In this document: one piece after another, positions 29,268 to 38,086 of the stretch
Layout: the number at the start of each line of letters is the position of its first letter
Position numbering within the stretch: the first letter of the stretch is position 1
Origin: Tessaracoccus caeni
GTDB taxonomy: Bacteria; Actinomycetota; Actinomycetes; Propionibacteriales; Propionibacteriaceae
NCBI RefSeq assembly: GCF_029211185.1
Contig: NZ_JARGDO010000026.1
Location: forward strand, 1-52,376
Direction of reading: 5' to 3'
DNA: 52,376 bases
Made by a program: the position numbers and the translations under genes
Notes under the pieces: generated by a model
Databases searched by the model: none
What the model was told of the DNA's origin: nothing
Seen by the model: the letters and a program-made list of their open reading frames with translations, nothing else

Positions 29268-32200
29268 ATGTCTGCTTCTGATTCCAACGACGTATTCGGA
29301 CCCAACTCCTGGCTCATCGATGAGATGAGGGAGGCCTACGAGCAAGACCCTCAGTCCGTAGACGTGAAATGGCGCGACTTCTTCGCCCAGGAAACATCCG
29401 GACAGGCGGCATCCACCCCCACCGCGTCCGAGCCCAAGACCGAGACGGTTTCGACCCCTCCGTCCGCGTCGGTCCCGGCAGCTGCTCCCGCGGCCCCCGA
29501 GCCGGCCGTCACCGTCGCCCCACAGGCAGCTCCCGCGCCGGCGTCGGCCCCCTCCGCCCCCATGACCCCGCGGGGCCAGGTGGAGATCTCACGCAAGGCC
29601 AACGCCGAGTCGCCATCGGCCCCCGGCAGCGGCGCCGGGCTTTCCGCGAACGCTCCCAACCCGGCGCTCCGTCCTGAGCCGACGTCGGCCGAGCCCACCT
29701 ATACGGTGCTGCGCGGCGCACCGATGCGCACGGCGAAGAACATGGAGACCTCGCTGAGCGTGCCCACGGCCACCTCGGTGCGCTCCGTCCCGATGAAGCT
29801 GGTCATCGATCAGCGCACCGACATCAACGACTTCCTGCGCACCTCCAAGGGCGGCAAGGTCTCGTTCACCCACATCATCGCCTTCGCGATGGTGCAGGCG
29901 CTGAAGAAGCACCCGGCGATGAACAACGCCTACGACCTGATCAACGGGAAGCCGACGCTCATCGAGAACCCGGCGATAAACCTCGGCATCGCGATCGACC
30001 TGCCGAAGCCCGACGGCACCCGGCAGTTGCTGGTGCCCAACATCAAGGGCTGCGAGTCGCTCAACTTCGCCCAGTTCTGGTCGGCCTACGAGGCGATCGT
30101 CTACAAGGCGCGCAACAACCAGCTCACCGTCGCCGACTTCGCCGGCACCACCGCGTCGATCACCAACCCCGGCGGCATCGGCACCAACCACTCGGTGCCG
30201 CGCCTGATGACCGGACAGGGCATGATCCTCGGCGTCGGCAACATCGACTACCCGGCCGAGTTCCAGGGCATGTCGATCACCCGGATCACCGAGCTGGCCG
30301 TCTCCAAGGTGACGACGCTCACCTCCACCTACGACCACCGCGTGATCCAGGGTGCGGAGTCGGGCGCCTTCCTGAAGACGATCCACGAGTTGCTGCTCGG
30401 CCAATACGGCTTCTTCGACGAGGTGTTCGAGGCGCTGCGCATCCCTTACGAGCCGCTGCGGTGGGCCCCCGACTTCGTCGCGCACCGCAACGACCACGTC
30501 AGCAAGTACGCCCGCGTGCTGGAGCTGGTCAACGCCTACCGGCATTACGGTCACCTCGTCGCCGACATCGATCCGCTGGAATACCGGCAGCGCGCCTTCG
30601 AGGATCTGCGTCTCGAGGCCCACGACCTCTCGATCTGGGATCTCGACCGCGAGTTCGCCGTCGGCCAGCTGTCCACGCACGAGCGCGCCTACATGACGCT
30701 GCGCGAGCTGTTGCGGGTGCTGAAGGACTCCTACTGCCGCACCATCGGCGTCGAATACATGCACATCTCGGAGCCCCGCCAGCGCGAGTGGTTCCAGCGC
30801 CGCATGGAGGTGCCGCGCCAGCCGCTCACCCACGCCGAGCACATGCACACCCTGGACAAGCTGAACGAGGCCGAGGTCTTCGAGACCTTCCTGCAGACCA
30901 AGTTCGTCGGCCAGAAGCGCTTCTCCCTCGAAGGCGGCGAGTCGATGATCATCCTGCTCGACGAGATCGCCCAGCGCGCCGCCAACGCCTCCCTCGACGA
31001 GGTGTGCATCGGCATGCCGCACCGCGGCCGGCTCAACGTGCTCACCAACATCGTCGGCAAGAAGTTCGCCCAGGTGTTCAAAGAGTTCGACGGCAACGTC
31101 GACGTGGTCGGCGGCACCACCGGCGACGTGAAGTACCACCTTGGCGCTGAGGGCACCTTCGTCGCCGCCAACGGCGACCGCATCAAGGCGTCCGTGGCCG
31201 CCAACCCGTCGCATCTCGAGGCCGTCAACCCCGTGGTGGCCGGCATCGCGCGCGCCAAGCAGGACGCGCTCGGCGCCGACGACTTCCCCGTGCTGCCCAT
31301 CATGCTGCACGGCGACGCGTCTTTCGCCGGTCAAGGGGTCGTCTACGAGACCCTCCAGATGAGCCAGCTGCGCGGCTACAAGGTGGGCGGCAGCATCCAC
31401 CTCGTGGTCAACAACCAGGTGGGCTTCACCACGTCCCCGGTCGAATCCCGCACCTCGATGTACTGCACCGATGTCGCCAAGACGATCTCCGCTCCCGTGC
31501 TGCACGTCAACGGCGACGACCCCGACGCCTGCGTGCGCGCCGCCCGGCTGGCCTTCGACTACCGGCAGCAGTTCAACAAGGACGTCGTCATCGACCTGGT
31601 CTGCTACCGCCGCCGCGGGCACAACGAGGGCGACGACCCCAGCTTCACCCAGCCCAAGATGTACGACCTGATCGAGCAGAAGCGCTCCATCCGCAGGATC
31701 TACGCCGAGTCGCTGATCGGCCGCGGCGACATCTCGATGCAGGACGCCGAGGACGTGATGAACCGCTTCCGGGAGCGTCTGGAGACGGTGTTCCGCGAGG
31801 TCCGCGAGGCGAAGGACAGCAACGGCGACGACGAGTACACGCGGGTGCCGTACTACCCCACCAAGCCCGATCAGCGCCTGACCGAGATCAGCAAGGAAGC
31901 GATGGAGCGCATCGCCGAGGTGCACACCGAGTTCCCCGACAACTTCACCGTGCATCCCAAGGTACGTCCGCAGCTGGAGCGCCGGGCGCAGTCCATCCTG
32001 AACGGCCCCATCGACTGGGCGACCGCCGAGATGCTGGCGATCGGCTCGCTGCTGATGGAGCACCGCCCGGTGCGGCTGGCCGGCCAGGATTCGCGACGCG
32101 GTACCTTCTCGCAGCGGTTCGCCGCGATCGTCGACCGGGTGACCAACGAGGCCTGGGTGCCGCTGAAGCACCTCACCAACGACCAGGCCAGCTTCGACGT

Positions 32201-33056
32201 CTACGACTCCCTGCTCAGCGAGTACGCCGCCCTCGGTTTCGAGTACGGCTACTCCGTCGCGCGCCCGGATGCGTTGGTGCTCTGGGAGGCCCAGTTCGGC
32301 GACTTCGCCAACGGCGCCCAGACCATCGCCGACGAGTTCATCTCCTCCGGCAACGCGAAGTGGACGCAGAAGTCGGGCGTGGTGCTGCTGCTCCCCCACG
32401 GCTTCGAAGGCCAGGGCCCGGATCACAGCTCGGCTCGCGTCGAGCGCTGGCTCCAGCTCTGCGCCGAGAACGCGCTGGCCGTCTGCCAGCCGTCGACGGC
32501 CGCCAGCCACTTCCACCTGCTGCGCCAGCACGCCTACGTCAACTACCACCGTCCCGTGGTGATCATCACGCCCAAGTCGATGCTGCGCAGCAAGGCGGCC
32601 TCGTCGCAGCCCGAGGAGTTCACCTCCGGCGAGTGGCGCCCGGCGCTGGACGATCCGACGATCGAGGACGCGTCCAAGGTGTCTCGCATCCTGCTGTGCT
32701 CGGGCAAGATCCGCTGGGATCTGGTGGAGCGCCGGCACCGCCTGGGCCTCGACGGGCAGGTGGCCATCGTCGCCCTGGAGCGGCTGTACCCGCTGCCCAC
32801 CGAGTCCTTGGTGGCGATCCTGCGTCGTTATCGGCACGTCAGCGACGTCCGCTTCGTCCAGGACGAGCCGGAGAACCAGGGCGGCTGGCCGTTCCTGTCC
32901 GCGCATCTGCCCGAGGACGTGGCGCGGCACCTGCCCGGCTACACGCTGAACATGGTTCCGATCACCCGCCCGGCGGCCTCGGCGCCGTCGGTGGGATCGC
33001 TGAAGGTGCACAAGCAGCAGGAGGAAGACCTGCTGCATCGCGCGCTGGAGATCTGA
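29268..33056 (+). CDS. kgd: Multifunctional 2-oxoglutarate metabolism enzyme (decarboxylase / E1o plus succinyltransferase domain)
   Basis: 1262 aa. Order: an N-terminal E1-docking segment (FGPNSWLIDEMREAYEQDP), a Pro/Ala linker (about 35-135), an E2 acyltransferase core ending in STYDHRVIQGAESGAFL (about 355), then the thiamine-diphosphate E1 domain with EGGESMIILLDEI, GMPHRGRLNVLTNI (about 582), GDASFAGQGVVYETLQ (about 682) and NNQVGFTTS. There is no lipoyl domain, as in mycobacterial Kgd. It oxidises or decarboxylates 2-oxoglutarate in the TCA cycle, borrowing the E2 of pyruvate dehydrogenase. In mycobacteria GarA inhibits it; no garA is in the window. The start at 29268 fits the family N-terminus; ATG 29214 is an in-frame alternative, and neither has a good ribosome site. 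Confidence 0.95.
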   Translation: MSASDSNDVFGPNSWLIDEMREAYEQDPQSVDVKWRDFFAQETSGQAASTPTASEPKTETVSTPPSASVPAAAPAAPEPAVTVAPQAAPAPASAPSAPMTPRGQVEISRKANAESPSAPGSGAGLSANAPNPALRPEPTSAEPTYTVLRGAPMRTAKNMETSLSVPTATSVRSVPMKLVIDQRTDINDFLRTSKGGKVSFTHIIAFAMVQALKKHPAMNNAYDLINGKPTLIENPAINLGIAIDLPKPDGTRQLLVPNIKGCESLNFAQFWSAYEAIVYKARNNQLTVADFAGTTASITNPGGIGTNHSVPRLMTGQGMILGVGNIDYPAEFQGMSITRITELAVSKVTTLTSTYDHRVIQGAESGAFLKTIHELLLGQYGFFDEVFEALRIPYEPLRWAPDFVAHRNDHVSKYARVLELVNAYRHYGHLVADIDPLEYRQRAFEDLRLEAHDLSIWDLDREFAVGQLSTHERAYMTLRELLRVLKDSYCRTIGVEYMHISEPRQREWFQRRMEVPRQPLTHAEHMHTLDKLNEAEVFETFLQTKFVGQKRFSLEGGESMIILLDEIAQRAANASLDEVCIGMPHRGRLNVLTNIVGKKFAQVFKEFDGNVDVVGGTTGDVKYHLGAEGTFVAANGDRIKASVAANPSHLEAVNPVVAGIARAKQDALGADDFPVLPIMLHGDASFAGQGVVYETLQMSQLRGYKVGGSIHLVVNNQVGFTTSPVESRTSMYCTDVAKTISAPVLHVNGDDPDACVRAARLAFDYRQQFNKDVVIDLVCYRRRGHNEGDDPSFTQPKMYDLIEQKRSIRRIYAESLIGRGDISMQDAEDVMNRFRERLETVFREVREAKDSNGDDEYTRVPYYPTKPDQRLTEISKEAMERIAEVHTEFPDNFTVHPKVRPQLERRAQSILNGPIDWATAEMLAIGSLLMEHRPVRLAGQDSRRGTFSQRFAAIVDRVTNEAWVPLKHLTNDQASFDVYDSLLSEYAALGFEYGYSVARPDALVLWEAQFGDFANGAQTIADEFISSGNAKWTQKSGVVLLLPHGFEGQGPDHSSARVERWLQLCAENALAVCQPSTAASHFHLLRQHAYVNYHRPVVIITPKSMLRSKAASSQPEEFTSGEWRPALDDPTIEDASKVSRILLCSGKIRWDLVERRHRLGLDGQVAIVALERLYPLPTESLVAILRRYRHVSDVRFVQDEPENQGGWPFLSAHLPEDVARHLPGYTLNMVPITRPAASAPSVGSLKVHKQQEEDLLHRALEI

Positions 33057-33062
33057 CGCGGG

Positions 33063-33239
33063 ATGTACTTCACGGACCGTGGGCTGGAGGAGCTGGTCGA
33101 TCGGCGAGGCGAGGAGGAGGTCTCCTTCGAGTGGCTCGCCGATCGCTTCCGCACCTTCGTCGACCTGAATCCCGAATTCGAGACCCCGATCGAGCGGCTC
33201 GCCTCCTGGCTGGCGCGCCTCGACGATGAAGAGGACTGA
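33063..33239 (+). CDS. DUF6104 family small protein
   Basis: 58 aa, highly charged. It begins MYFTDRGLEELVDRRGEEEV, followed by FEWLADRFRTFVDLNP and IERLASWLARLDDEED. This matches the short actinobacterial DUF6104 family, usually encoded right after kgd. It lies 6 bp after the kgd stop, so it is cotranscribed, and it overlaps the frame preceding galK. Function unknown; constant linkage suggests a partner of Kgd, which is an inference. Confidence 0.8.
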   Translation: MYFTDRGLEELVDRRGEEEVSFEWLADRFRTFVDLNPEFETPIERLASWLARLDDEED

Positions 33240-33246
33240 GGACCAA

Positions 33247-34389
33247 GTGAGTGACTACCAGGCCGCCGTCGACCGCTACCGGGAGATCACCGGAGCCCAG
33301 CCCGAAGGGCTGTGGTACGGCCCCGGACGCGTCAACCTGATCGGCGAGCACACCGACTACAACGACGGCTTCGTGCTGCCCTTTGCGCTGCATCGCAAGG
33401 CCGTCGTCGCGGCGGGCCGGCGCGAGGACGACCTGTTCGTCGCCGCATCGCTCGAACTCGACGACGAGGTGCGCCTGCCGCTGGACGAACTCGCGCCCGG
33501 CCAGCAGGGCTGGTCGGCCTATGTGGCGGGTGTCGCGTGGGCCCTGCGTGAGGCCGGACACGAGGTGGGCGGGGTCACCCTCGTGCTGACGTCGGACGTG
33601 CCGCTGGGGGCCGGGCTGTCGAGTTCCGCAGCCATCGAGTGCGCCGCGGTGTCCGCGCTCTGCGATCTCTTCGGCATCGAGATGGCCGGCATCGACCGCG
33701 CGAAGCTCGCCCGTCGCGTGGAGAACGTCTACGTCGGCGCTCCCACCGGCCTGCTCGACCAGGCGGCCAGCACCCTGTGCCAGGAGGGCACCGGGCTGTT
33801 CCTCGACTGCCGCTCGCTGGAGACCAAGCAGGTGCCGCTGCCGATGGCCGAGCAGGGCTACGAGATGCTGGTGCTCGATACCAAGACGCCACACAGCCAC
33901 GTCGACGGCGAGTACGGCGCCCGGCGCGCATCCTGCGAGGAAGCAGCCCGCGTCCTCGGGGTGCCCGCTCTGCGCGACGTGACCGACCTCGACGATGCCC
34001 TGAGCCGGCTGTCCGACGAGACCATGCGACGCCGGGTCCGTCACGTCGTCACGGAGAACGAGCGCGTTCTCCAGGCGCTGGAGCTTGCCGAGGCCGGTGA
34101 CCTGGCCGCGATCGCTCCCCTGCTGGACGCATCTCACGCCTCCATGCGCGACGACTACGAGATCACGGTGCCCACCGTCGACCTGGCGGTGGAGACCGCC
34201 AAGTCAGCCGGCGCACTCGGCGCCCGGATGACCGGCGGTGGCTTCGGCGGCTGCATCATCGCGCTCTGCCAGGCGGGCACGGCCGAGACGATCGCGCAGG
34301 CGATCGCCGCCGCCTTCGCCGAGCGCGAGTACAACGCACCCGAGTGGTTCACCGCGGTTCCCGCTCCCGGAGCCGGCCGGCTCGCCTAA
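33247..34389 (+). CDS. galK: Galactokinase
   Basis: 380 aa GHMP kinase. The galactokinase signature GPGRVNLIGEHTDYNDGFVL, the ATP loop PLGAGLSSSAAIECA and GGGFGGCIIAL are present. It phosphorylates galactose in the Leloir pathway. GTG 33247 follows a GAGGA site; an upstream in-frame ATG (33226) would overlap the DUF6104 gene. No galT or galE is nearby, which is unusual for a dedicated operon. An 18-bp near-palindrome (34390-34407) directly after the stop may act as a weak terminator. Confidence 0.93.
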   Translation: MSDYQAAVDRYREITGAQPEGLWYGPGRVNLIGEHTDYNDGFVLPFALHRKAVVAAGRREDDLFVAASLELDDEVRLPLDELAPGQQGWSAYVAGVAWALREAGHEVGGVTLVLTSDVPLGAGLSSSAAIECAAVSALCDLFGIEMAGIDRAKLARRVENVYVGAPTGLLDQAASTLCQEGTGLFLDCRSLETKQVPLPMAEQGYEMLVLDTKTPHSHVDGEYGARRASCEEAARVLGVPALRDVTDLDDALSRLSDETMRRRVRHVVTENERVLQALELAEAGDLAAIAPLLDASHASMRDDYEITVPTVDLAVETAKSAGALGARMTGGGFGGCIIALCQAGTAETIAQAIAAAFAEREYNAPEWFTAVPAPGAGRLA

Positions 34390-34434
34390 GAGATTCCGCG
34401 GAACCTCTATACCTTGGGTAACAGGATCACGAAC

Positions 34435-34836
34435 CTACGACTCCTGACCTAGGAACGCCCTCCGCGTGGACGGCAAGGCTGCGGTGACGGCGGTCGCGAG
34501 GGTGATCACGCCTACCGCGACCGCGCCGATCGACTGCGGGACGTCGCCTGCCTGCAGAAGGCTGAAGGCGCTGACGGCGTGCAGCAGCGCGGCGCCGATG
34601 ATCAGGCCCTGCACCCAGGCGACTCGGCGCGCGCCCAGCCAGGCGAGAGCGCACACGAGCAGCCCGTAGACGGCGAGGGACGCCCCGACACCCGCGCTGA
34701 ACCCGCCCTGGCCCACCGCGAACGATCCGACCCCGATCCCGATGAAGGCCAAACCCGCGAGCGCGGTCAGGGTCACGGTCAGGCCCAAGGACACCGGATC
34801 GAACAGTCGACGAAGCGCGTACACACCAGGAACCAT
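34435..34836 (-). CDS. Small four-helix membrane protein, unknown
   Basis: 133 aa from ATG 34836; a TTG at 34860 is possible. Four hydrophobic segments alternate with short loops (LGLTVTLTALAGLAFIGIGV, VGASLAVYGLLVCALAWLGA, VQGLIIGAALLHAVSAFSLL, IGAVAVGVITLATAVTAALP). No motif is recognised. It is convergent with galK and divergent from whiB1. Confidence 0.6.
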   Translation of the reverse strand: MVPGVYALRRLFDPVSLGLTVTLTALAGLAFIGIGVGSFAVGQGGFSAGVGASLAVYGLLVCALAWLGARRVAWVQGLIIGAALLHAVSAFSLLQAGDVPQSIGAVAVGVITLATAVTAALPSTRRAFLGQES

Positions 34837-34911
34837 GCCCAATCCGCGAGGTGGCTGCAAGTCCGGCGCGCGCTGGACGTAGGAATAACCCCGGCGCGCG
34901 GGAACTGACTA

Positions 34912-34940
34912 TTGTGTTCGCCCTTGGAGGCGAGTATGTT
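34912..34940 (+). promoter_or_regulatory. whiB1 promoter
   Basis: TTGTGT (34912-34917), 17-bp spacer, TATGTT (34935-34940). It predicts a start near 34947 and a leader of about 67 nt ending in AAGGAG, 12 nt before the ATG. Confidence 0.5.
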
Positions 34941-35013
34941 TCTTCGAGCCCCCTTTTTCGGGGATCGACGCTACATGCCCCCTTACCCCAACCTTTGAAG
35001 GAGTGCCCCGACG

Positions 35014-35262
35014 ATGGATTGGCGCCATAAGGCTGCCTGCCTGACGGAAGACCCTGAGCTGTTCTTCCCCGTGGGCAACACCGGTCCTGCTTTGCAGCAG
35101 ATCGAAGAGGCAAAGAAGATCTGCCAGCGCTGCGATGTTCGGGAGCGGTGCCTCTCCTGGGCTTTGGAGGCGGGGCAGGATCATGGCGTCTGGGGCGGCA
35201 TGAGCGAAGACGAACGGCGCGCCATCAAGCGCCGCGCCGCCCGCTCGCGGCTGCGCGCCTGA
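35014..35262 (+). CDS. whiB1: WhiB1-like iron-sulfur transcription regulator
   Basis: 82 aa. Four Cys at 9, 37, 40 and 46 (C-x27-C-x2-C-x5-C) ligate a [4Fe-4S] cluster. GVWGG (58-62) is the beta-turn, and the C-terminus ERRAIKRRAARSRLR is the DNA-binding basic helix. The N-terminus MDWRHKAAC and the whole layout match mycobacterial WhiB1, an essential NO-sensing regulator that binds the primary sigma factor. The good AAGGAG site fixes the start. It is convergent with pdtaS. Confidence 0.95.
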   Translation: MDWRHKAACLTEDPELFFPVGNTGPALQQIEEAKKICQRCDVRERCLSWALEAGQDHGVWGGMSEDERRAIKRRAARSRLRA

Positions 35263-35299
35263 GCCTTCGGCACACCTTTATTTCTCGATAGCGACAGAT

Positions 35300-36730
35300 C
35301 TATAGCGGCAGGCGGATGATCGCGGCCGTACCGGGCCCGTCCGTCCGATTGGTGATCTCGAGCGTTCCGCTCATCTCGTTCATCAGAGCGGAGATGATCG
35401 ACAGCCCCAGGCTGGTCTGATTTCCCAACACGAAACCTTCCGGCAGTCCGTCGCCGTCGTCGAGCACACTCACGGTCAGCAGGTTTTCCTCGCGTTCGGG
35501 GCGCACCAGCACCATTCCCGACGAACTGTTGAGACCATGCTCGATGGCGTTCTGGCACAGTTCGGTCAGCACCATGGACAGCGACGTGGTGGCATGCGCC
35601 GGCACGACGCCGAAGCTGCCCTCCCGTCGGGCCCGCACCGTGCCCGACGCCGCCGCCAGATCGCCGACCATGTCGAGGATCTTGTCGCACACCGCGTCGA
35701 AGTCGACCTGCTCGTCGATGGCCGTGCTGAGCGTCTCGTGCACCAACGCGATCGACGACACGCGCCGCATCGCGTCGCGCAGCGTCTCCTTGGCCTCAGG
35801 CGATTGCGAGCGCCGGGCCTGCATCCGCAGCAGCGCCGCGATGGTCTGCAGGTTGTTCTTCACCCGGTGGTGAATCTCCCGGATGGTGGCGTCCTTGGTG
35901 ACCAGCAGCCGGTCGCGCTTGCGCAGGTCGGTGGTGTCGCGGCACAGCACGAGCATGCCCGCGGACGATCGCTCCAGCCACAGCGGCAGCAGCACGAACC
36001 GCATCGATGCGCTGTTGTTCTCGATGTCGAACTCGAGGCTGACGGTGCCGTCGAGGTCGCTGGCCAGCGTCTGGCCGACCTTGTCCACCTGGCGGCGCAG
36101 GCTGCGAATGAAGTCGCGGTAATTCTCACCCTCCAGGTCACCGGTGGCTCCCAACCGGCGGGCTCCCGTCACGGCGTTGGGGCTCGCGTAGGAGATGGTG
36201 CCGTCGGGCTGCACCCGGATCACCCCGTCGGCGACGCGCGGGGCAAGCGCCTTATCCGACGGCGGCACCAGCGGGAACTCGCCCCGGAGCAGCATCTGGG
36301 TGAGGATGTCGGCCGCGTCCATGAAGTTCTCTTCGAGCGCACCGGTGGCGCGCACCGTCATCTGGTTGGTGTGCCGCTCGATCACCGCGATCGGCCGGCC
36401 GTTGCGCAGGACCGGGATGGCCCAGACGTCGACGGGGATGCCCGCGCTCAACTGGTTGTCGCTGGTCTCGGCGATCTGCTGACTCAGCCACGCCACCACG
36501 ACCGGATGATCGGGCTCGTACTCGATCAGGTCGCCCACCACGTCGTCCTCCAACGCCGTGGGGCCGGTCACGGGACGGACCTGGGCGACGCAGGTGAATC
36601 GTTCGCCCGAGGTGTCCACGGGCAGCCACATCACCAGGTCCGAGAAACTCAGATCCGCGAGGATCGACCATTCTCGTAAGAAAGCGTCCAGCCACTCGCG
36701 ATCCGTCATGGACTGCACGTCACCAACCAT
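35300..36730 (-). CDS. pdtaS: Two-component sensor histidine kinase, PdtaS type
   Basis: 476 aa, soluble. N-terminal GAF-like domain (WSILADLSFSDLVMWLP), PAS domain (IRVQPDGTISYASPNAV), then a HisKA_2 dimerisation domain with the phosphoacceptor in REIHHRVKNNLQTIAAL (about residue 287) and a C-terminal ATPase (ELCQNAIEHG, DDGDGLPEGF). It should phosphorylate an ANTAR response regulator (PdtaR), which is not in this window. In mycobacteria the pair controls RNA-level responses to metals and NO and pdtaS also lies beside whiB1. The start is ATG 36730 or ATG 36709; the frame is open further upstream but the -10 box at 36765-36770 argues against it. Confidence 0.92.
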   Translation of the reverse strand: MVGDVQSMTDREWLDAFLREWSILADLSFSDLVMWLPVDTSGERFTCVAQVRPVTGPTALEDDVVGDLIEYEPDHPVVVAWLSQQIAETSDNQLSAGIPVDVWAIPVLRNGRPIAVIERHTNQMTVRATGALEENFMDAADILTQMLLRGEFPLVPPSDKALAPRVADGVIRVQPDGTISYASPNAVTGARRLGATGDLEGENYRDFIRSLRRQVDKVGQTLASDLDGTVSLEFDIENNSASMRFVLLPLWLERSSAGMLVLCRDTTDLRKRDRLLVTKDATIREIHHRVKNNLQTIAALLRMQARRSQSPEAKETLRDAMRRVSSIALVHETLSTAIDEQVDFDAVCDKILDMVGDLAAASGTVRARREGSFGVVPAHATTSLSMVLTELCQNAIEHGLNSSSGMVLVRPEREENLLTVSVLDDGDGLPEGFVLGNQTSLGLSIISALMNEMSGTLEITNRTDGPGTAAIIRLPL

Positions 36731-36764
36731 GCGCCCAACTGTGCCAGGTCTGGTCCACGAGGCA

Positions 36765-36770
36765 AGTCTA
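36765..36770 (-). promoter_or_regulatory. Probable -10 box of pdtaS
   Basis: TAGACT on the minus strand would start RNA near 36758, giving a leader of about 28 nt before ATG 36730. Confidence 0.35.
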
Positions 36771-36858
36771 GGGTCTCGGTTTTCCCGCATCGGCCTTCGT
36801 CTGGCAGAATCGGTGCTCGCAGTGCCAGAAAAGCTCGCACCCGAGACGAGGAGACCCC

Positions 36859-36933
36859 ATGGGTAAGACCGGACGTAAGCGTCGCGCGCGTCGTAAGAAC
36901 AAGGCGAACCACGGCAAGCGCCCCAACGCCTGA
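36859..36933 (+). CDS. Ribosomal protein bL37
   Basis: 24 aa, of which eleven are Lys or Arg. It ends KANHGKRPNA, the same ending as mycobacterial bL37, a large-subunit protein found only in actinobacteria. GAGGAG lies 5 nt before the ATG, and an intrinsic terminator follows at 36965. It sits between pdtaS and the rsrA-sigR pair. Confidence 0.85.
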   Translation: MGKTGRKRRARRKNKANHGKRPNA

Positions 36934-36964
36934 GTGAGCGACTCCCCCGGAGTCTTCACATGCT

Positions 36965-36992
36965 AAAGCCCCCGCTTACCCGCGGGGGCTTT
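36965..36992 (+). terminator. Intrinsic terminator of the bL37 gene
   Basis: Perfect 11-bp stem AAAGCCCCCGC / GCGGGGGCTTT, loop TTACCC, then a T-tract to 36994. It can also end minus-strand transcripts from rsrA, since the other side offers TTTAGC. Confidence 0.9.
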
Positions 36993-37009
36993 TTACTTGT
37001 TGAGAGCGT

Positions 37010-37276
37010 TCAGCGGCTGACACGCACGCTGCGCACCCGGGCCAGCAACGAGGACGGGGCCTTGTGCACCGGCTGGCTGCGATGGATCATCTCCGTGATC
37101 GTGGACTCGATCTCGAAGTTCTCCATACATCGCTCGCAGGCGTGCAGGTGCAGCCGGATCAGGTCGGCGTCGGCATCCAGGAGCTCTTGGTGGAGGAAGG
37201 CGTGCACGCGACGCAGGGCCTCGACGCACTCGTCGTGTTCGTTGTGGTCGTGGGAGACCATGTCGGGCTCACTCAT
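37010..37276 (-). CDS. rsrA: Zinc-binding anti-sigma factor of the RsrA/RshA type
   Basis: 88 aa. ZAS signature: HLHACERC provides the H-x3-C-x2-C motif, with a further Cys near residue 17 (HDECVEAL). Thiol oxidation forms a disulfide between Cys residues, releases zinc and frees the sigma factor. ATG 37276 overlaps the sigR stop by 8 bp, with GGAGGG upstream, giving balanced synthesis of sigma and anti-sigma. It is under the same autoregulated promoter as sigR. Confidence 0.93.
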   Translation of the reverse strand: MSEPDMVSHDHNEHDECVEALRRVHAFLHQELLDADADLIRLHLHACERCMENFEIESTITEMIHRSQPVHKAPSSLLARVRSVRVSR

Positions 37277-38000
37277 CACCGCCCTCCGTCCTTGCTCGTC
37301 CGATGCCTTGTGTGTGCGCGTAGTCGGCCAAGAGTCTTCGCAGCTGCGCGCGTCCTCGGTTGATCCGGCTCATCACAGTACCCAGCGGGGTCTCCATGAT
37401 CTCGGCGATCTCCTTGTAGGAGAAGCCCTCGACGTCGCTCAGCAGCACCGCAATCCGGAAGGGGGGCGACAGCTGCGCCAGCGCCTCCGCCACGGCGGCG
37501 TCGGGCGTCTGGTCCAGTGCCTCCATCTCGGCCGACCGCAAGCCCGCGGAGTCGTGCGACGCGGCGCGCATCAGCTGCCAATCGGTGACGTCCTCGTCGC
37601 CGCTGAGCTGCGGCGACCGCTGAGCCTTGCGGTAGGAGTTGATGAAGGTATTGGTGAGGATCCGATACAGCCACGCCCGCAGATTGGTGCCGGGGGTGAA
37701 GGAGTCCTCCGCCGCGAACGCCTTGGCGTAGGTGTCCTGGACGATGTCCTCGGCGTCGGCCGCGTTTCTGGTCATCCGCAGCGCCGCCGCGTACAGGCGG
37801 TCGAGGTGGCTCAACGCCTCCGTCTCGAAGTCGGGCTGCGGATCCTCCTCCAGACACATCTCAGCCACGCCATCGTGAGGCGTTACGGCTGGCATGCGCT
37901 GGGTGGTATTCATCCCGATGAAGAATAGCGACTCCAGCACTGCACTTCGCACCAGGCCACCCCTATGCAAGGGCGGCGCGGCTTCGAGCAGGGCGGTCAT
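37269..38000 (-). CDS. sigR: ECF sigma factor SigR/SigH (thiol-oxidative stress)
   Basis: 243 aa. Region 2 ([20 protein letters not shown], then [20 protein letters not shown]) and region 4 ([20 protein letters not shown]) match the SigR/SigH group, and [19 protein letters not shown] is diagnostic. It directs thioredoxin, mycothiol and protease genes after disulfide stress. The frame begins at ATG 38000, exactly 9 nt after a SigR -10 (GTT). A second plausible start, ATG 37913, would omit 29 residues. Two isoforms, as known for Streptomyces SigR, are therefore possible. Confidence 0.93.
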   Translation of the reverse strand: MTALLEAAPPLHRGGLVRSAVLESLFFIGMNTTQRMPAVTPHDGVAEMCLEEDPQPDFETEALSHLDRLYAAALRMTRNAADAEDIVQDTYAKAFAAEDSFTPGTNLRAWLYRILTNTFINSYRKAQRSPQLSGDEDVTDWQLMRAASHDSAGLRSAEMEALDQTPDAAVAEALAQLSPPFRIAVLLSDVEGFSYKEIAEIMETPLGTVMSRINRGRAQLRRLLADYAHTQGIGRARTEGGDE

Positions 38001-38009
38001 GCCAGGGGT

Positions 38010-38036
38010 AACACCGCCCGAAGGCCCATAATTCCC
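38010..38036 (-). promoter_or_regulatory. SigR-dependent promoter of sigR-rsrA
   Basis: Minus strand GGGAAT (38036-38031), 18-nt spacer, GTT (38012-38010): an exact match to the SigR consensus GGGAAT-N18-GTT. Transcription would start at or within a few bases of ATG 38000, giving a leaderless mRNA for the long form and positive autoregulation. Confidence 0.75.
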
Positions 38037-38073
38037 GCGCGCCGGAATTGCCGACAGCGCCGGCGCGGACGGG

Positions 38074-38079
38074 TAGGGT
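38074..38079 (+). promoter_or_regulatory. -10 box of doxX-aroA-rsgA (leaderless start)
   Basis: TAGGGT ends 7 nt before ATG 38087 and there is no Shine-Dalgarno sequence. It is divergent from the sigR promoter, about 40 bp apart. Confidence 0.45.
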
Positions 38080-38086
38080 TGGGCCC

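Noticed and set aside
29589..33038. A very long open frame (about 1150 codons) antisense to kgd, and similar long frames opposite the atp genes, prfA, lysA and pdtaS
   Set aside because: They are third-position shadows of strongly coding high-GC genes: compositions are skewed to Arg, Gly, Val, His or Leu, there are no ribosome sites, and the sense strand is unmistakable.
38041..38079. A SigR promoter on the plus strand for doxX (GGAAT at about 38043)
   Set aside because: The nearest GTT is far beyond the required 18-nt spacing, so it does not match the consensus.
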